53,631 nt of DNA from Bartonella queenslandensis (lineage in GTDB: Bacteria > Pseudomonadota > Alphaproteobacteria > Rhizobiales > Rhizobiaceae). Positions 43,963 through 53,631 of this stretch are shown here, piece by piece. A program made the translations under genes and the position numbers. How positions within the stretch are numbered: the stretch's first letter is position 1; the number at the start of each line of letters is the position of its first letter. The stretch covers positions 1-53,631 of the forward strand of contig NZ_NAAI01000012.1 of assembly GCF_018155095.1 (NCBI RefSeq), written 5' to 3'. The notes beneath the pieces are model-generated. The model worked only from the letters and a program-made list of their open reading frames with translations, searched no databases and was not told where the DNA came from.

Positions 43963-46063
43963 GAAAAATGAAAACCTTCTTTATTGTGTTATGCCATAAA
44001 TAGGGAGTGAGAAGGGTTTATGAGAGCAGGGATATGTCGTTGAGGGAACTTCAAGCATATCAATTTAAGCGCTTTTTTGTAAGAGTGGGTGATGAATATT
44101 GAGGCTGTCTTTTCTTGTTGCATCTGATGAAACAGTTTCGTTTGAGATGGGTTGAAGTCCGTAGAAGGAGGCTTTGTTCTGTAGGGGGAGGGTAAGAAGC
44201 TGGTAGCCTTGTTTACGAAGCAGCGTGGGGTGGGAATTTCATTGGGCTTCGTTCTGTAAAAATGTAAAAGCGTAAAAATGTGAATCTGTAAAATGAGGTG
44301 GGGGATTTATGCCTCGTGTGTGTGTTTTGTCATGGTGTGGGATAGGGTGAGAGGATTGGGGAAAACGAGCTTGTGAATCGAGGGGGAAAGTGGGAGAAGA
44401 AGTGGGGGTGTTGGCTAGAGGGGATGAGGAATGGAGGATGAAGAGAGAGGGGAGAAGAGTTCGCATATTGAGGGAAGGCTTAAGGGGAAGGCGTTGCAGT
44501 AATCTCAAGGATGCTCGGCTTTTAAAGAGAAATTTGGAGAAGTCAGGAAAGCTCTGGATGTTTGAGTTGAGGGGAAAGGATTGATGAAAAAGGCATGAGC
44601 TTGAAAGAGATTTTGGGAGGAGAGCGCTTTTGGGGTGGGAAAACTGAATGTTAGGAAGCGGTTAGAGGGATTTTTTTTAAGAAGATTGTTTGGTGGTGGG
44701 GTGGAGGTTGCATTGGGCTTCGTTCTGTAAAAATGTAAAAGCGTAAAACTGTAAAAGTGAAATAAAGGATTTATGCCTTATACGTGTTTTCTGTCATGGC
44801 GTGGGATGGGGTGAGAGGATTGCGGAGAAGCGTTTGCGAATGGAGGGATACGTTGAGAGGAAGAGGGGGGTGGCTAGAGGAAAGAAGAATGGAGGATGAA
44901 GAGAGGAGAGAACGAGTTTGCGAATGGAGAGGAAAGTGAGAGGAAAAGGAGGGGATGGCTAGAGGAGAGAAGAATGGTGGATGAAGAGAGGGGAGAGCGA
45001 GTTTGCGAATGGAGAGATACGTTGAGAGGAAGAGGGGAGACGAGAGTGTGTTGATGGGAAAGGGATGGACATGGAATGCGTGAGGGTAAAGGGATTTGTT
45101 CGTAAACTTCTGTGAAATGCTGTCGTTTGAGCTATGGGGAGATTAGAAAATTCTTACTTTGTAAAGACGCATCATGTTGGCAATATGCGGATGGTCGGTT
45201 TGCTTTTTGTATTTAAGCGTGAAGAGGCAACAAAAAGTGTGGGGAAGAGAGGCTCAAAGAGTTGGTGTGAGGGCATCGTATGAGGGGGGATTTCTGGAGG
45301 TGGGGATACGGGGCAAAAAGTGAGGCTGTCGTTTATAGATCTTTGTTTACACAGTGGTGTGGGAAGTTTTGTCTTTTAGGATAATACTGCTTTTTGAAGG
45401 CGTATGGATTGCTGTTGGGTGTAAAATTTTTTGAAGGCGTGGGGAGATTAGAAAACTCTTTATGAGCCAAGAGCGGTAACCTTGACAACAGGTTGAGACT
45501 GGCTTGTTCCTTTTATAAAAGTTGGTTTCTGCAAAAGAATTTCGTTGATCGGTGGTTTGAGAGTGTGAGAGGGCGTATAAAGATAAAAGCGTCGTTTTAT
45601 TGGAAAGTTTTTTGCTTGAAGGAGATTTTATATGGGGAGACGTTCAAAAAAGGCAGCATTTAGAGCAGAATGAACATCAATCCTCTATGTTTTTTCTTTA
45701 ATGCGCTCTCCTGAATGTTGTAGGGGATAAAAAATTGTGATTTGTCACAAGGAATAAGATCGTTTGGGGAATGAGGTCATTTTGGGAATAAGATCATTTG
45801 GGGAGACCTGAAACCTTAGTGCTTTTTTTAGGTTCTATTATGTTGTTTGCACCCGTTTCTTGTTCTTGTTTTTTCTTTGATGTTTTTGCTCTTGCACTCG
45901 TTGGGAGTAAAACCCATATTCATTTTAACACGATGGTTCCTTCATCATTATCATTTTCGCTATTTTATAGGGGAGATAATTTATCGGGGAGATAAGCTTT
46001 GGGTCGTAATGAGGTGAAAAACACCTATTGAGGAAGAAAAAAGGGCTGTGGTGGGGATAAAAG
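43963..46063. repeat. Expanded repeat-module region with purine-rich tandem repeats
   Basis: Short element at 43990; GTAAAA runs at 44254-44292 and 44726-44762. Between 44340 and 45050 the plus strand is almost pure purine and contains an ~84-bp tandem repeat (GCGAATGGAGRGATACGTTGA, GAGGAAGAGG, GGCTAGAGGA, AGAATGGAGGATGAAGAGAG) in about three units plus a diverged one near 44350. 45320-45440 has a third, partial module (TTGTTTACACAGTGGTGTGG). 45460-46063 is unremarkable DNA before clpB. No credible gene. Confidence 0.7.
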
Positions 46064-46096
46064 GTGCACCAAAAGGCTGCACAAGAAAGGAAAAAA

Positions 46097-48676
46097 ATGA
46101 ACCTAGAAAAATATAGCGAACGCGTGCAAGGGTTTTTACAATCCGCGCAAAATAACGCTCTTGCTTCTGATCATCAGCAATTTATGCCGGAGCATTTCCT
46201 CAAAGTGTTGTTAGACGATTCCCAAGGATTGGCAGCATCGCTTATTCAAAAGGCTGGCGGGGATCTTACGCTTATTCAAAAAACGCTAAAAGAAGCTCTC
46301 GAGGCTTTGCCAAAAGTGCAGGGGGGAAATGGACAACTCTATCTCTCGCAGCCGGTGGCAAAAGTCTTCGCACTTGCTGAAGAACTCGCGCAAAAAGCTG
46401 GGGATCAATTTGTGACTGTGGAGCGCATATTGCAAGCGCTTCTTATGGAAAAATCCGCAAAAACAGCCGATATTCTCACAAAGGCTGGGTTGACACCACA
46501 AGCGCTTAATCGGACAATTAATGCGCTGCGGAAAGGAAAAACAGCCTCAAGCCCCCATGCCGAAGGACAATATGAGGCCTTACAAAAATATGCCCGTGAT
46601 CTCACAAAAGATGCACGGGAGGGAAAACTCGACCCTGTGATCGGGCGGGAAGAAGAAATTCGACGGACCATTCAAGTGCTCTCGCGGCGGACAAAAAATA
46701 ATCCTGTGCTGATTGGGGAACCTGGGGTTGGCAAAACTGCCATTGTGGAAGGGTTGGCGCTGCGTATTGTCAATGGCGATGTGCCGGAAACTTTGCGCGA
46801 TAAACAACTCTATGCGCTCGATATGGGAGCGCTTATCGCGGGGGCAAAATATCGCGGTGAATTCGAAGAACGTCTCAAAGCGGTGTTGGCTGAAGTGCAA
46901 GCCGAAAATGGACAAATTATCCTCTTTATTGATGAATTGCACAATCTCGTGGGAGCAGGAAAATCCGATGGTCCTATGGATGCTTCCAACTTGCTAAAAC
47001 CTGCTCTGGCACGTGGAGAACTCCATTGTGTAGGCGCGACAACCCTTGATGAATATCGAAAATATGTCGAAAAAGATGCTGCTCTGGCTCGCCGCTTTCA
47101 ACCAGTCTTTGTTCCAGAGCCCTCTTTGGAAGATACCATCTCTATCTTGCGCGGTATTAAAGAAAAATACGAACAACACCACAAAGTGCGTTTGGCAGAT
47201 AGTGCTTTGATCGCAGCCGCAAAGCTCTCTTCACGTTATATTACGGATCGTTTCTTGCCGGATAAAGCGATTGATCTGATCGATGAAGCTGCTGCACGCT
47301 TGCGTATGCAAGTCGATTCAAAACCAGAAGAACTCGACGCCCTTGATCGGCGAATCTTACAGTTGAAAATCGAACGGGAAGCTTTGAAAACAGATGTTGA
47401 GCCAACAGCAAAAGAACGTTTGAAAAATGTGCAAACCGAACTGGAGACATTGGAACAACAGTCTGCTGAAATGACAACGGCGTGGCAAGCCGAAAAACAA
47501 AAATTAGGGCATGCCGCTGATTTGAAAAAACAACTCGAAGAAGCACGAAATGCTTTGGCTATTGCACAGCGTAATGGACAATTCCAAAAAGCTGGAGAAC
47601 TGGCTTATAGCGTCATTCCTGAACTCGAAAAACAATTGACTTTAGCGGAAAATGATGACCAACAAAGCCATCTCGTCGAAGAAACCGTGACTGCTGAGCA
47701 TGTTGCACGGATTGTGTCGCGCTGGACTGGAATTCCTATGGAACGTATGCTCGAAGCAGAACGTGAGGCGCTCTTGCGCATGGAAGATGAAATTGCAACC
47801 CGTGTCGTGGGACAAGGAGAAGCCGTTCAAGCTGTGGCGCGTGCCGTACGGCGTGCGCGTGCCGGTTTGCAAGACCCCAATCGTCCGCTTGGGTCTTTTA
47901 TGTTCTTAGGACCTACCGGTGTGGGAAAAACCGAATTAACCAAAGCTCTGGCCGCTTTTCTTTTTCAAGATCCCAATGCCATGTTGCGTATTGATATGTC
48001 GGAATATATGGAAAAACACGCAGGCGCCCGTTTGATTGGGGCGCCGCCCGGATATGTCGGATATGAAGAAGGAGGCGTGCTTACCGAAGCCGTGCGAAGA
48101 AGACCTTATCAGGTCATTTTATTCGACGAAATTGAAAAGGCTCATCCTGATATCTTTAATCTGTTGTTGCAAGTGTTGGATGAAGGGCGCTTGACGGATA
48201 GTCAGGGAAGAACGGTCGATTTTCGGAATACTTTGTTGATTATGACCTCAAATCTTGGTGCTGAGTTCTTAACCGCTTTGCCTGAAGGACAAACAGTTGA
48301 TCAAGCAAAAGACGATGTTATGAATGTGGTAAAAGCTGCTTTCCGTCCTGAGTTTTTAAACCGTATCGATGAGATTATTCTCTTTCAGCGCCTGCAACGC
48401 AAGGATATGGAGGCTATCGTTGATATTCAGATACAACATTTGCAAAATTTGCTTAATGAACGCAACATAACTTTGCATATCAAACCAGAAGTACGACAAT
48501 TCCTTGCTGATAAAGGTTATGATCCCCTTTATGGGGCACGCCCGCTTAAACGTATTATCCAAAAGGAAATTCAAGACCCTCTCGCAGAAAAAATCTTGTT
48601 TGGAGAAATACAAGACGACACAGCGGTGACAGTGACAAAACAAGGTGATCGATTAGCGTTTTTACCGGAAACATAG
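46097..48676 (+). CDS. clpB: ATP-dependent disaggregase ClpB
   Basis: 859 residues from the ATG at 46097 (GAAAGGAAAAAA upstream; the in-frame GTG at 46064 adds 11 unlikely residues). Clp-N double repeat ~1-145 ([20 protein letters not shown]); AAA-1 with Walker A GEPGVGKT near 207 and Walker [13 protein letters not shown] near 276; the long coiled-coil M domain ~400-525 that binds DnaK; AAA-2 with Walker [10 protein letters not shown] near 606 and [14 protein letters not shown] near 675; C-terminal domain ending AVTVTKQGD. It rescues aggregated proteins with DnaK/DnaJ/GrpE. Length and domains are fully normal. No heat-shock promoter could be placed with confidence. Confidence 0.98.
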   Translation: MNLEKYSERVQGFLQSAQNNALASDHQQFMPEHFLKVLLDDSQGLAASLIQKAGGDLTLIQKTLKEALEALPKVQGGNGQLYLSQPVAKVFALAEELAQKAGDQFVTVERILQALLMEKSAKTADILTKAGLTPQALNRTINALRKGKTASSPHAEGQYEALQKYARDLTKDAREGKLDPVIGREEEIRRTIQVLSRRTKNNPVLIGEPGVGKTAIVEGLALRIVNGDVPETLRDKQLYALDMGALIAGAKYRGEFEERLKAVLAEVQAENGQIILFIDELHNLVGAGKSDGPMDASNLLKPALARGELHCVGATTLDEYRKYVEKDAALARRFQPVFVPEPSLEDTISILRGIKEKYEQHHKVRLADSALIAAAKLSSRYITDRFLPDKAIDLIDEAAARLRMQVDSKPEELDALDRRILQLKIEREALKTDVEPTAKERLKNVQTELETLEQQSAEMTTAWQAEKQKLGHAADLKKQLEEARNALAIAQRNGQFQKAGELAYSVIPELEKQLTLAENDDQQSHLVEETVTAEHVARIVSRWTGIPMERMLEAEREALLRMEDEIATRVVGQGEAVQAVARAVRRARAGLQDPNRPLGSFMFLGPTGVGKTELTKALAAFLFQDPNAMLRIDMSEYMEKHAGARLIGAPPGYVGYEEGGVLTEAVRRRPYQVILFDEIEKAHPDIFNLLLQVLDEGRLTDSQGRTVDFRNTLLIMTSNLGAEFLTALPEGQTVDQAKDDVMNVVKAAFRPEFLNRIDEIILFQRLQRKDMEAIVDIQIQHLQNLLNERNITLHIKPEVRQFLADKGYDPLYGARPLKRIIQKEIQDPLAEKILFGEIQDDTAVTVTKQGDRLAFLPET

Positions 48677-49328
48677 GTGGGGGAAATTTATGCTATAGAG
48701 GGTGGTGATCATCCTCTTATACCATAAAAACACCGTTGTTTGTGGCGCTCTGAGAGGCGCTGATCGGCATGAGTGGTGGGGTAAGAGAAATCTGCTGCAA
48801 AGATGTTGGATGCTTGACAGAGCAGTGTGAACTTTTAACAGAACAATGTGAGATGCTAGCTGGGATGTTTCATTGAGCTATGTTCTGTAAAAATGTAAAA
48901 GCATAAAAATGTGTATCCGTAAAAAAGAAAGAGGAAGTTAAGGAAGTAGAAAATTTATGCGTTATACGGCTTTGGGGGTGTTTTAGGTTTTTGCTATGGC
49001 GTGGAATGGGGTGAAGGAGGTGGAGAGAAATGGCGGGGGAAAAGTTTGCACATGAAATGAAAAATTGGGATGAAGCGTGTTGTTAAGGGCGGTGACAGAA
49101 GAGAAGAGTGTGTGGGGAATAGCAGATGGAAAGAGCGAGTATGAACAGGGTGGAGGACGGTGTGTCCAAGAGACGGTCATGCGAAGAGATGTGCGAAGGA
49201 TGGTGTGAGGAGAGAGAGCTTGCTTGTAAACTTCCATGAAATGTTGTTTTTGGAAGGGTGTGATCTGAAGCTTATATTTTAAGGATATTGGCTCTATGGA
49301 TGAATAATTTTGATTGCTGCACTTTTGT
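48677..49328. repeat. Composite repeat module after clpB
   Basis: The short element TATACCATAAAAACACCG lies at 48718, the GTAAAA run (CTGTAAAAATGTAAAAGCAT) at 48886-48925, then AAAGAGGAAGTTAAGGAAGT, TTATGCGTTATACGGCTTTG and a purine-rich tail. 48936-49010 is almost identical to 50320-50390. Confidence 0.7.
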
Positions 49329-49700
49329 TTAATCTGAAATTAGCCACAAGATTGCCTTCTGCTTTTTCGCTTTAAGTTCTCTAAAATTTCTCAAAAGTGT
49401 GTGTTCTTTTTCGCTATAGGTTGCTTGATCATGGTGTGAGAGATTTTCTTTTGTGGGAAGATCTTCTTTTTTTGAAATATTCGCGTAAAAAAAGGTAATG
49501 GGAACTTGCAGTCTGTTGGCAATTTCTTGTAAACGTCCTGCGCTTACACGATTTAAGCCTTTTTCATATTTCTGGATTTGTTGGAAACTCACTCCTAAAT
49601 GGTTGCCTAATTCTTTTTGAGAAAGCCCCATTGAAATGCGTTTATGACGAATTCTTTTACCTATTGAAATGTCGTTGAAATGTGAATTTTTAGTTTGCAC
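49329..49700 (-). CDS. Brt-linked XRE-family regulator, cassette 10
   Basis: 123 residues from the GTG at 49700; the frame is open farther upstream through the RNA but that is not coding. Compared with cassettes 6-8 it has HKR before ISMGLSQ, GRLQEIANRLQVPITFFYA in the linker (shared with cassette 11) and RNFRELKAKKQKAILWLI. It and cassette 11 form a separate subgroup. Confidence 0.87.
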   Translation of the reverse strand: MQTKNSHFNDISIGKRIRHKRISMGLSQKELGNHLGVSFQQIQKYEKGLNRVSAGRLQEIANRLQVPITFFYANISKKEDLPTKENLSHHDQATYSEKEHTLLRNFRELKAKKQKAILWLISD

Positions 49701-49916
49701 TTCAAACCCCCTCCGATTGCGAGCGCCCTCGCATGAGTATTCCGGGAGTTTGAAAACACTGACTTGACTCAGCTTTTTGCTTTTAGTGCTAGAGTGCACC
49801 TGGACATAGCAAAATCTCCCGGAATTCCGGGATACCCGCAAAGCGGGATAAATTTATGTGTCAAGTCTTCGGGTTTTCAAATCCCTATTGATCGTTGCGT
49901 AACCGACCAAAGTATC
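49701..49916 (-). ncRNA. Brt-family RNA leader, cassette 10
   Basis: Promoter TTGCCA (49951-49946), TATCAC (49928-49923). Arms pair over long stretches: A/A' GACTTGAC/GTCAAGTC and C/C' TTTGAAAAC/GTTTTCAAA. Confidence 0.82.
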
Positions 49917-49951
49917 TTTTGAGTGATAAAGTAATTTCAGAAGATTGGCAA

Positions 49952-51069
49952 GAAAAATTAAAAGATTTGCTATGCGGTTATACTGTAAAACATTGTCATT
50001 TGAGGTGTGGTGATAATGGTTCGCTAGAGCAAGAATATACCGTTAAAGGGATAGCATATAAATTTATAAGGTGCTTTTTGTGAAAAAGTGTGGTGAATAT
50101 TTGGGAGCTGGGCTTATCTGTTGTATCTGGTGAAGCAGCTTCGTTTGAGGGGGTGACAACCATATAAAATAATTAGCAGGGAGAACTAGCTTTAAGAGAA
50201 GCTGGTTTTTTTATAGACGGTTGTTTACAAGGCGGCGAGTGGTGGTTTCAATGTTTTGTTTGGCTGTGTTCTGTAAAAACGTGAAAGCGTGAAAATGTGG
50301 ATCTGTAGAAAAAGAAAGAGGAAGTTAAGGAAGTGGACAATTTATGCGTTATACGGCTTTGGGGGTGTTTTAGGCTTTTGTTATGGCGTGGAAGGGGAGG
50401 AGAGAAATGGCGGGGAAAAAGCTTGTGAATGAAGGAAGAAAGTTGGGGTGAAAAGGAGGCATTTGTTGGTGCGTTGACGAGAGGAGGGAGGAATGGAGAA
50501 GAGAGTGCGGAAATGGATGTGAATGCGTTAGAGGAAGGGATAAAAGAGGGGAAACAATGTGAAGAGGGGGAGAGGTTGGTTTTTATGATCACAGGGCATT
50601 GAGCATTATTCTTGCAGCGTGTTGTTGTAAAATGGGGAAAGCAGTAAGAGATGTTTTTTTCAAAAACGTGTGTATGTCCAACATAATGATGTTTTATTTT
50701 GTGCTTTATATTTTGGGCGTTATGGCTGCATGAGGAAGATGATCACGAGAAAGAATGATATAAAAACTTGACAAGGTCAATGTAAAAAGGTATCATAATG
50801 ACACAATCGGAATTGTATCTTTAAATGAGATCTATGGAGAAGACGATGGGGTGGAAATAATCGAGTGTCTTTCCAAGATTTTGATGTTTCTTGCTCTAGG
50901 ATGCCATAAGGTCTTATTGTTTGAAGTGGGATGGTATCCTATTATGCCAATAAAATACCAGTGTTTGGGGAATGCTGATATTCGATATCGAAAGCTTGAA
51001 GCATGCAGGAAAGTATCGGGAGAGAGCGTTTGAGTGCTCTTTTGCCTCAGTTGATTGATGTTGTTGGAC
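49952..51069. repeat. Composite repeat module (copy between cassettes 10 and 11)
   Basis: Starts with TTATACTGTAAAACATTGTC (49978), then GAGCAAGAATATACCGTTAAAG, GTTTACAAGGCGGCG (50222), the run TTCTGTAAAAACGTGAAAGC (50268-50308) and the purine-rich tail. 50140-50310 is ~90% identical to 52350-52500. Two more short elements lie at 50885 and 50943 just before the regulator of cassette 11. No gene. Confidence 0.7.
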
Positions 51070-51459
51070 TTAATCTGAAATCAACCACAAAATTGCCTTC
51101 TGCTTTTTCGGTTTCAGTTCTCTAAAATTTCTCAAAAGGGACTGTTCTTTTTCGCTGGTGATATCTTGTTTGCTGGTGGTGTTTTGATCACGGTGTAGAG
51201 CATTTTCTTTTGTGGGGAGATCTTCTTTTTTTGAAATATCCGCATAAAAGAAGGTAATAGGAACTTCCAGTCTGTTGGCAATTTCTTGTAAACGTCCTGC
51301 ACTTACACGATTTAAACCTTTTTCATATTTTTGGATTTGTTGAAAACTGACACCTAAATGGCTTCCTAATTCCTTTTGAGAAAGCCCCATTGAAATTCGT
51401 CTATGACGAATTCTTTTGCCTATAGAAATATCGTTGAAATGTGAATTTTTAGTTTGCAC
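51070..51459 (-). CDS. Brt-linked XRE-family regulator, cassette 11
   Basis: 129 residues from GTG at 51459. Same subgroup as cassette 10 (GRLQEIANRLEVPITFFYAD), with an extra stretch in the polar linker (ALHRDQNTTSKQDITSEKEQ) before the C-terminal RNFRELKPKKQKAILWLISD. HTH residues are intact. Confidence 0.88.
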   Translation of the reverse strand: MQTKNSHFNDISIGKRIRHRRISMGLSQKELGSHLGVSFQQIQKYEKGLNRVSAGRLQEIANRLEVPITFFYADISKKEDLPTKENALHRDQNTTSKQDITSEKEQSLLRNFRELKPKKQKAILWLISD

Positions 51460-51673
51460 TCCAAACCCCCTCCGGTTGCGAGCGCCCTCGCATGAGTATT
51501 CCGGGAGGTTGAAAGCACTGAACTCAAATCAGCTTTTTGCTTTTAGTGCTTATCGCACTTGGACATAGCAAAAACTCCCGGAACTCCGGGATACCCACAA
51601 AGTGGGGTAAATTAACGTTTGAGTTTTCGGGCTTCAACTCCCTATTGATCGTTGCGTAGACGACCAAAGCACC
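51460..51673 (-). ncRNA. Brt-family RNA leader, cassette 11
   Basis: Promoter TTGCCA (51708-51703), TATCAC (51685-51680). Arms: A/A' AACTCAAA/TTTGAGTT, C/C' GTTGAA/TTCAAC. The central palindrome reads CCCGGAGTTCCGGG here, keeping its stem. Confidence 0.8.
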
Positions 51674-51792
51674 TTTTGAGTGATAAAGTAGTTTCAGAAG
51701 ATTGGCAAGAAAAATTAAAAGATCTGGAAAATAAGAGCATTTTTTGTATCTTAAAAATTATATCATTATTTTCTTTATGCCGTAAAATATTG

Positions 51793-51888
51793 TCATTTGA
51801 GGGGGAAGAAGAGGGCATTAGAGGCAAGGATATGACGAATTCTTTTGCCTATAGAAATGTCGTTGAAATGTGAATTTTTAGTTTGCAC
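51793..51888 (-). pseudogene. Truncated regulator, cassette 12
   Basis: From the GTG at 51888 the family N-terminus (QTKNSHFNDISIGKRIRH) is kept for 19 codons. It then joins DNA matching the Brt-flanking repeat (GAGGCAAGGATATG on the plus strand), so the rest of the gene was replaced by a recombination with the repeat. Confidence 0.85.
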
Positions 51889-52104
51889 CACAAGCCTCCT
51901 CCGGTTGCGAGCGCCCTCGAATGAGTATTCCGGGAGGTTGAAAGTACTGAGCCTAATCAGCCTTTTGCTTTTAGTGCGTTGACACACTTGGACAGTGCAA
52001 AAGCTCCCGGAATTCCGGGATACCCGCAAAGCGGGATAAATTCATGTATTAGGCTTTTCAGGCTTCAACTCCCTATTGATCGCTGCGTAGACGACCAAAG
52101 CACC
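51889..52104 (-). ncRNA. Brt-family RNA leader, cassette 12
   Basis: Promoter TTGCCA (52139-52134), TATCAC (52116-52111). Arms still pair although the regulator is truncated: A/A' AGCCTAAT/ATTAGGCT and C/C' GTTGAA/TTCAAC. The apical hairpin is altered (TGTGTCAACGCA). Confidence 0.78.
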
Positions 52105-52139
52105 TTTTGAGTGATAAAGTAATTTCAGAAGATTGGCAA

Positions 52140-52942
52140 GAAAAATTAAAATATTTGCTATGCGGTTATACTGTAAAACATTATCGTTTGAGGTGTGGTG
52201 ATAATGGTCCGCTAGAGCAAGAATATACCGTTAAAGGGATAGAAATATAAATTATAAGATGCTTTTTTTTTAAAGTGTGGTGAATATTTTAGGGGTGGAT
52301 TTATCTATTGTGTCTGGTGAAGCAGACTCGTTTGAGGGATGGTGACAACCAATATAAAATAATTAGCCGAGGAACTAGCTTTAAGAGAAGTTGGTTTTTT
52401 ATAGACGGTTGTTTACAAAGCGGCGTGTGGTGGTTTCAATGTTTTGTTTGGCTGCCTTCTGTAAAAACGTGAAAGCGTGAAAATGTGAATTCGTAAAATG
52501 AAGCGGAAAATTCGGACTTTCAGCGTGGCATAGTGGCATAAATGGGGTGAGAGAAATAGCGGATGGAGAGTGTAAAAAGGCAAGAAGTGGAGAGAACAGT
52601 TCTTGCTCTTAAGTTTCCATGAAACATCATCCTTTGAGGGGTGGTGAAAGGTGTTTTCTCAAGTGCAAGGTATGCGATAACAAGTTGGATTGTTTACAGA
52701 CTCTTGTTTATCGAATGGTGGGGTGTTTTGAAAATTTCGTTTGGTTTCCTTCTGTAAAGATGTAAAATCGTAAAAGCGTGAATCTGTAAAAATGAAGCGG
52801 AGAATTTAGGCTTTATATGAGCTTTTGTCTTTTAGGGGGTGGTCTCATTTTTTTTAAGTGTTAATTGTTTTTGAGGTTTTGTTGCTGATTTTCATGTCAT
52901 TTTTTCATGGCATGGGATTGGTTGTTCTTTATTGGAAGGAAT
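52140..52942. repeat. Composite repeat modules at the right end
   Basis: TTATACTGTAAAACATTATC at 52166, GCAAGAATATACCGTTAAAG, GTTTACAAAGCGGCG (52410), GTAAAA run 52456-52498, a second partial unit with GTTTACAGAC (52689) and GTAAAA run 52750-52792. It ends in plain DNA with GGAAGGA before the phage gene. Confidence 0.7.
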
Positions 52943-53269
52943 ATGATGATGGCTGAGGAACGTTGTCTTCCCTTACGTCGAAGAGGACGGAAAAAAGGGT
53001 CTTTGAATAAAACAACAAAGCGATTTAATGAAGCCCTTCTGACCGCCGCGGAGCAGGCTGGATTTCAGTATGGTGAGGATGGATTGGTGTCTTATCTTCA
53101 ATATCATGCTTTGAATAATCCCGTGCCTTTTTTTTCGCTGCTGGCAAAAGTTTTGCCTCTTCAGGTGACTGGGGAAGCTGGGGGAGATGTCAAAGCAGTT
53201 TCACGGATCGAGATTGTACCAGTGAAGCCAAAAAATACCGAACCGGAGAAGTGTTATCCGGAAGCGTGA
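52943..53269 (+). CDS. Phage DNA-packaging-like small protein
   Basis: About 108 residues from the first of three consecutive ATG codons (52943, 52946, 52949) behind GGAAGGA. The N-terminus RRRGRKKGSLNKTTKRF is the Gly/Arg/Lys-rich start typical of proteins encoded just before large terminase genes in prophages and gene-transfer-agent clusters. An acidic/hydrophobic middle (VSYLQYHALNNPVPFFSLLA, KVLPLQVTG) follows. It would be a small-terminase-type or accessory packaging factor. The assignment rests on motif style only; the large terminase is not seen in the window. Confidence 0.6.
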   Translation: MMMAEERCLPLRRRGRKKGSLNKTTKRFNEALLTAAEQAGFQYGEDGLVSYLQYHALNNPVPFFSLLAKVLPLQVTGEAGGDVKAVSRIEIVPVKPKNTEPEKCYPEA

Positions 53270-53364
53270 GCCTTCGACAACTGAAGCTTGTCATATCGAA
53301 AAATATTAGGCGGAAGTGGATTATGGGAGATGTCGTTTTGGAAGGGCGCTACTTTGGTGAATGA
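53266..53364 (+). CDS. Possible coupled short ORF, perhaps a truncated terminase start
   Basis: A GTG overlapping the previous stop (GTGA) opens 32 codons, SLRQLKLVISKNIRRKWIMG then DVVLEGRYFGE. The overlap is typical of coupled phage genes, but the frame ends early. It may be a decayed beginning of the next packaging gene. Confidence 0.35.
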   Translation: MSLRQLKLVISKNIRRKWIMGDVVLEGRYFGE

Positions 53365-53631
53365 TATGTCAGGGCGTGTATCAAAGTGGATGATGCTTTC
53401 AAAAATTCTGCGATGGTTACGTGGGGGCATGGTTTTATGGATAAGGGGTGTGAAACTTGAGATTTTATGCTGGGGGGCAGAGGTAGGGGGGAGAGATAAA
53501 TAAGTGTGAGGCTCGAAGATGCGTGAGTGGCATGATAGCGCAAGATATTGTGCCTTTAGGGGCTTTGGGGGAGAGTGTGAAATGGGGGCGGATGCCGTGC
53601 TTTTGTGGGGGACAGGGGTACGGTGTTTGTG
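53365..53631. other. Window end, no supported gene
   Basis: Purine-rich DNA. A frame starting near 53534 (MIAQDIVPLGALGESVKWGR) runs off the edge and could be a partial phage gene, too short to judge. Confidence 0.4.

Noticed and set aside
43633..43971. 112-codon plus-strand ORF, and others overlapping Brt leaders (18046-18228, 26341-26589, 35268-35488)
   Set aside because: They run through the structured RNA leaders and promoters, mostly antisense, and recur only because the leaders are repeated.

Overview
The window looks like a piece of a Bartonella chromosome (Alphaproteobacteria, Hyphomicrobiales). It is AT-rich, has long decayed intergenic stretches, carries alphaproteobacterial housekeeping blocks (murA; 5-formyl-THF ligase with an upstream 6S RNA; purE-purK; infA-maf-yacG; clpB), and holds many copies of a cassette made of a ~215-nt structured RNA followed by a small XRE-type regulator. 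From memory, that cassette matches the genus-specific Brt RNA / Trp regulator family described in B. henselae. The species cannot be fixed from sequence alone.

Layout. 1-14 kb is a phage-derived replication and recombination module. It has a DUF6456-like protein, a membrane protein with a broken relative, a TOPRIM primase-helicase carrying an in-frame 42-bp repeat array, a DUF1376-type replication protein, a cI-like repressor with two predicted operators, small early proteins, and a YqaJ-type exonuclease, followed by decayed DNA. 14.5-17.2 kb has tRNA-Thr(GGT), a small basic protein, murA and decayed copies of the murA 3' end. 17.3-19.2 kb holds four tandem Brt cassettes on the plus strand. 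19.6-24.9 kb has a fused isocitrate/isopropylmalate-dehydrogenase-like + CinA-like protein, a YmdB phosphodiesterase, 5-formyl-THF cyclo-ligase and 6S RNA. 27.5-33.6 kb has a TPR protein with 3'-end duplications, rpmJ, purK, purE, a DUF5993-like small membrane protein and dsbB. 35.9-38.8 kb has an MFS transporter and a frameshifted second one. 40-42.7 kb has infA, maf, yacG and a lone TrbH-like lipoprotein. 46.1-48.7 kb is clpB. Eight further Brt cassettes lie on the minus strand between 26 and 52 kb, embedded in a composite intergenic repeat. The right edge begins another phage block with a DNA-packaging-like small protein.

Two themes stand out. First, the 12 Brt cassettes differ most in two short segments of the RNA leader, yet these segments stay complementary to partners ~100-125 nt downstream in every cassette that still has a full-length regulator gene. 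They are mismatched only in three cassettes whose regulator is truncated or missing. This is compensatory covariation, and the helix competes topologically with a second conserved pairing next to the regulator's ribosome binding site, so the leader looks like a self-specific bistable switch. Second, many genes sit beside degraded copies of their own 3' or 5' ends (murA, purK/purE, TPR gene, DUF1376 gene, 5-formyl-THF ligase, membrane protein, regulators), which points to frequent local duplication followed by decay.
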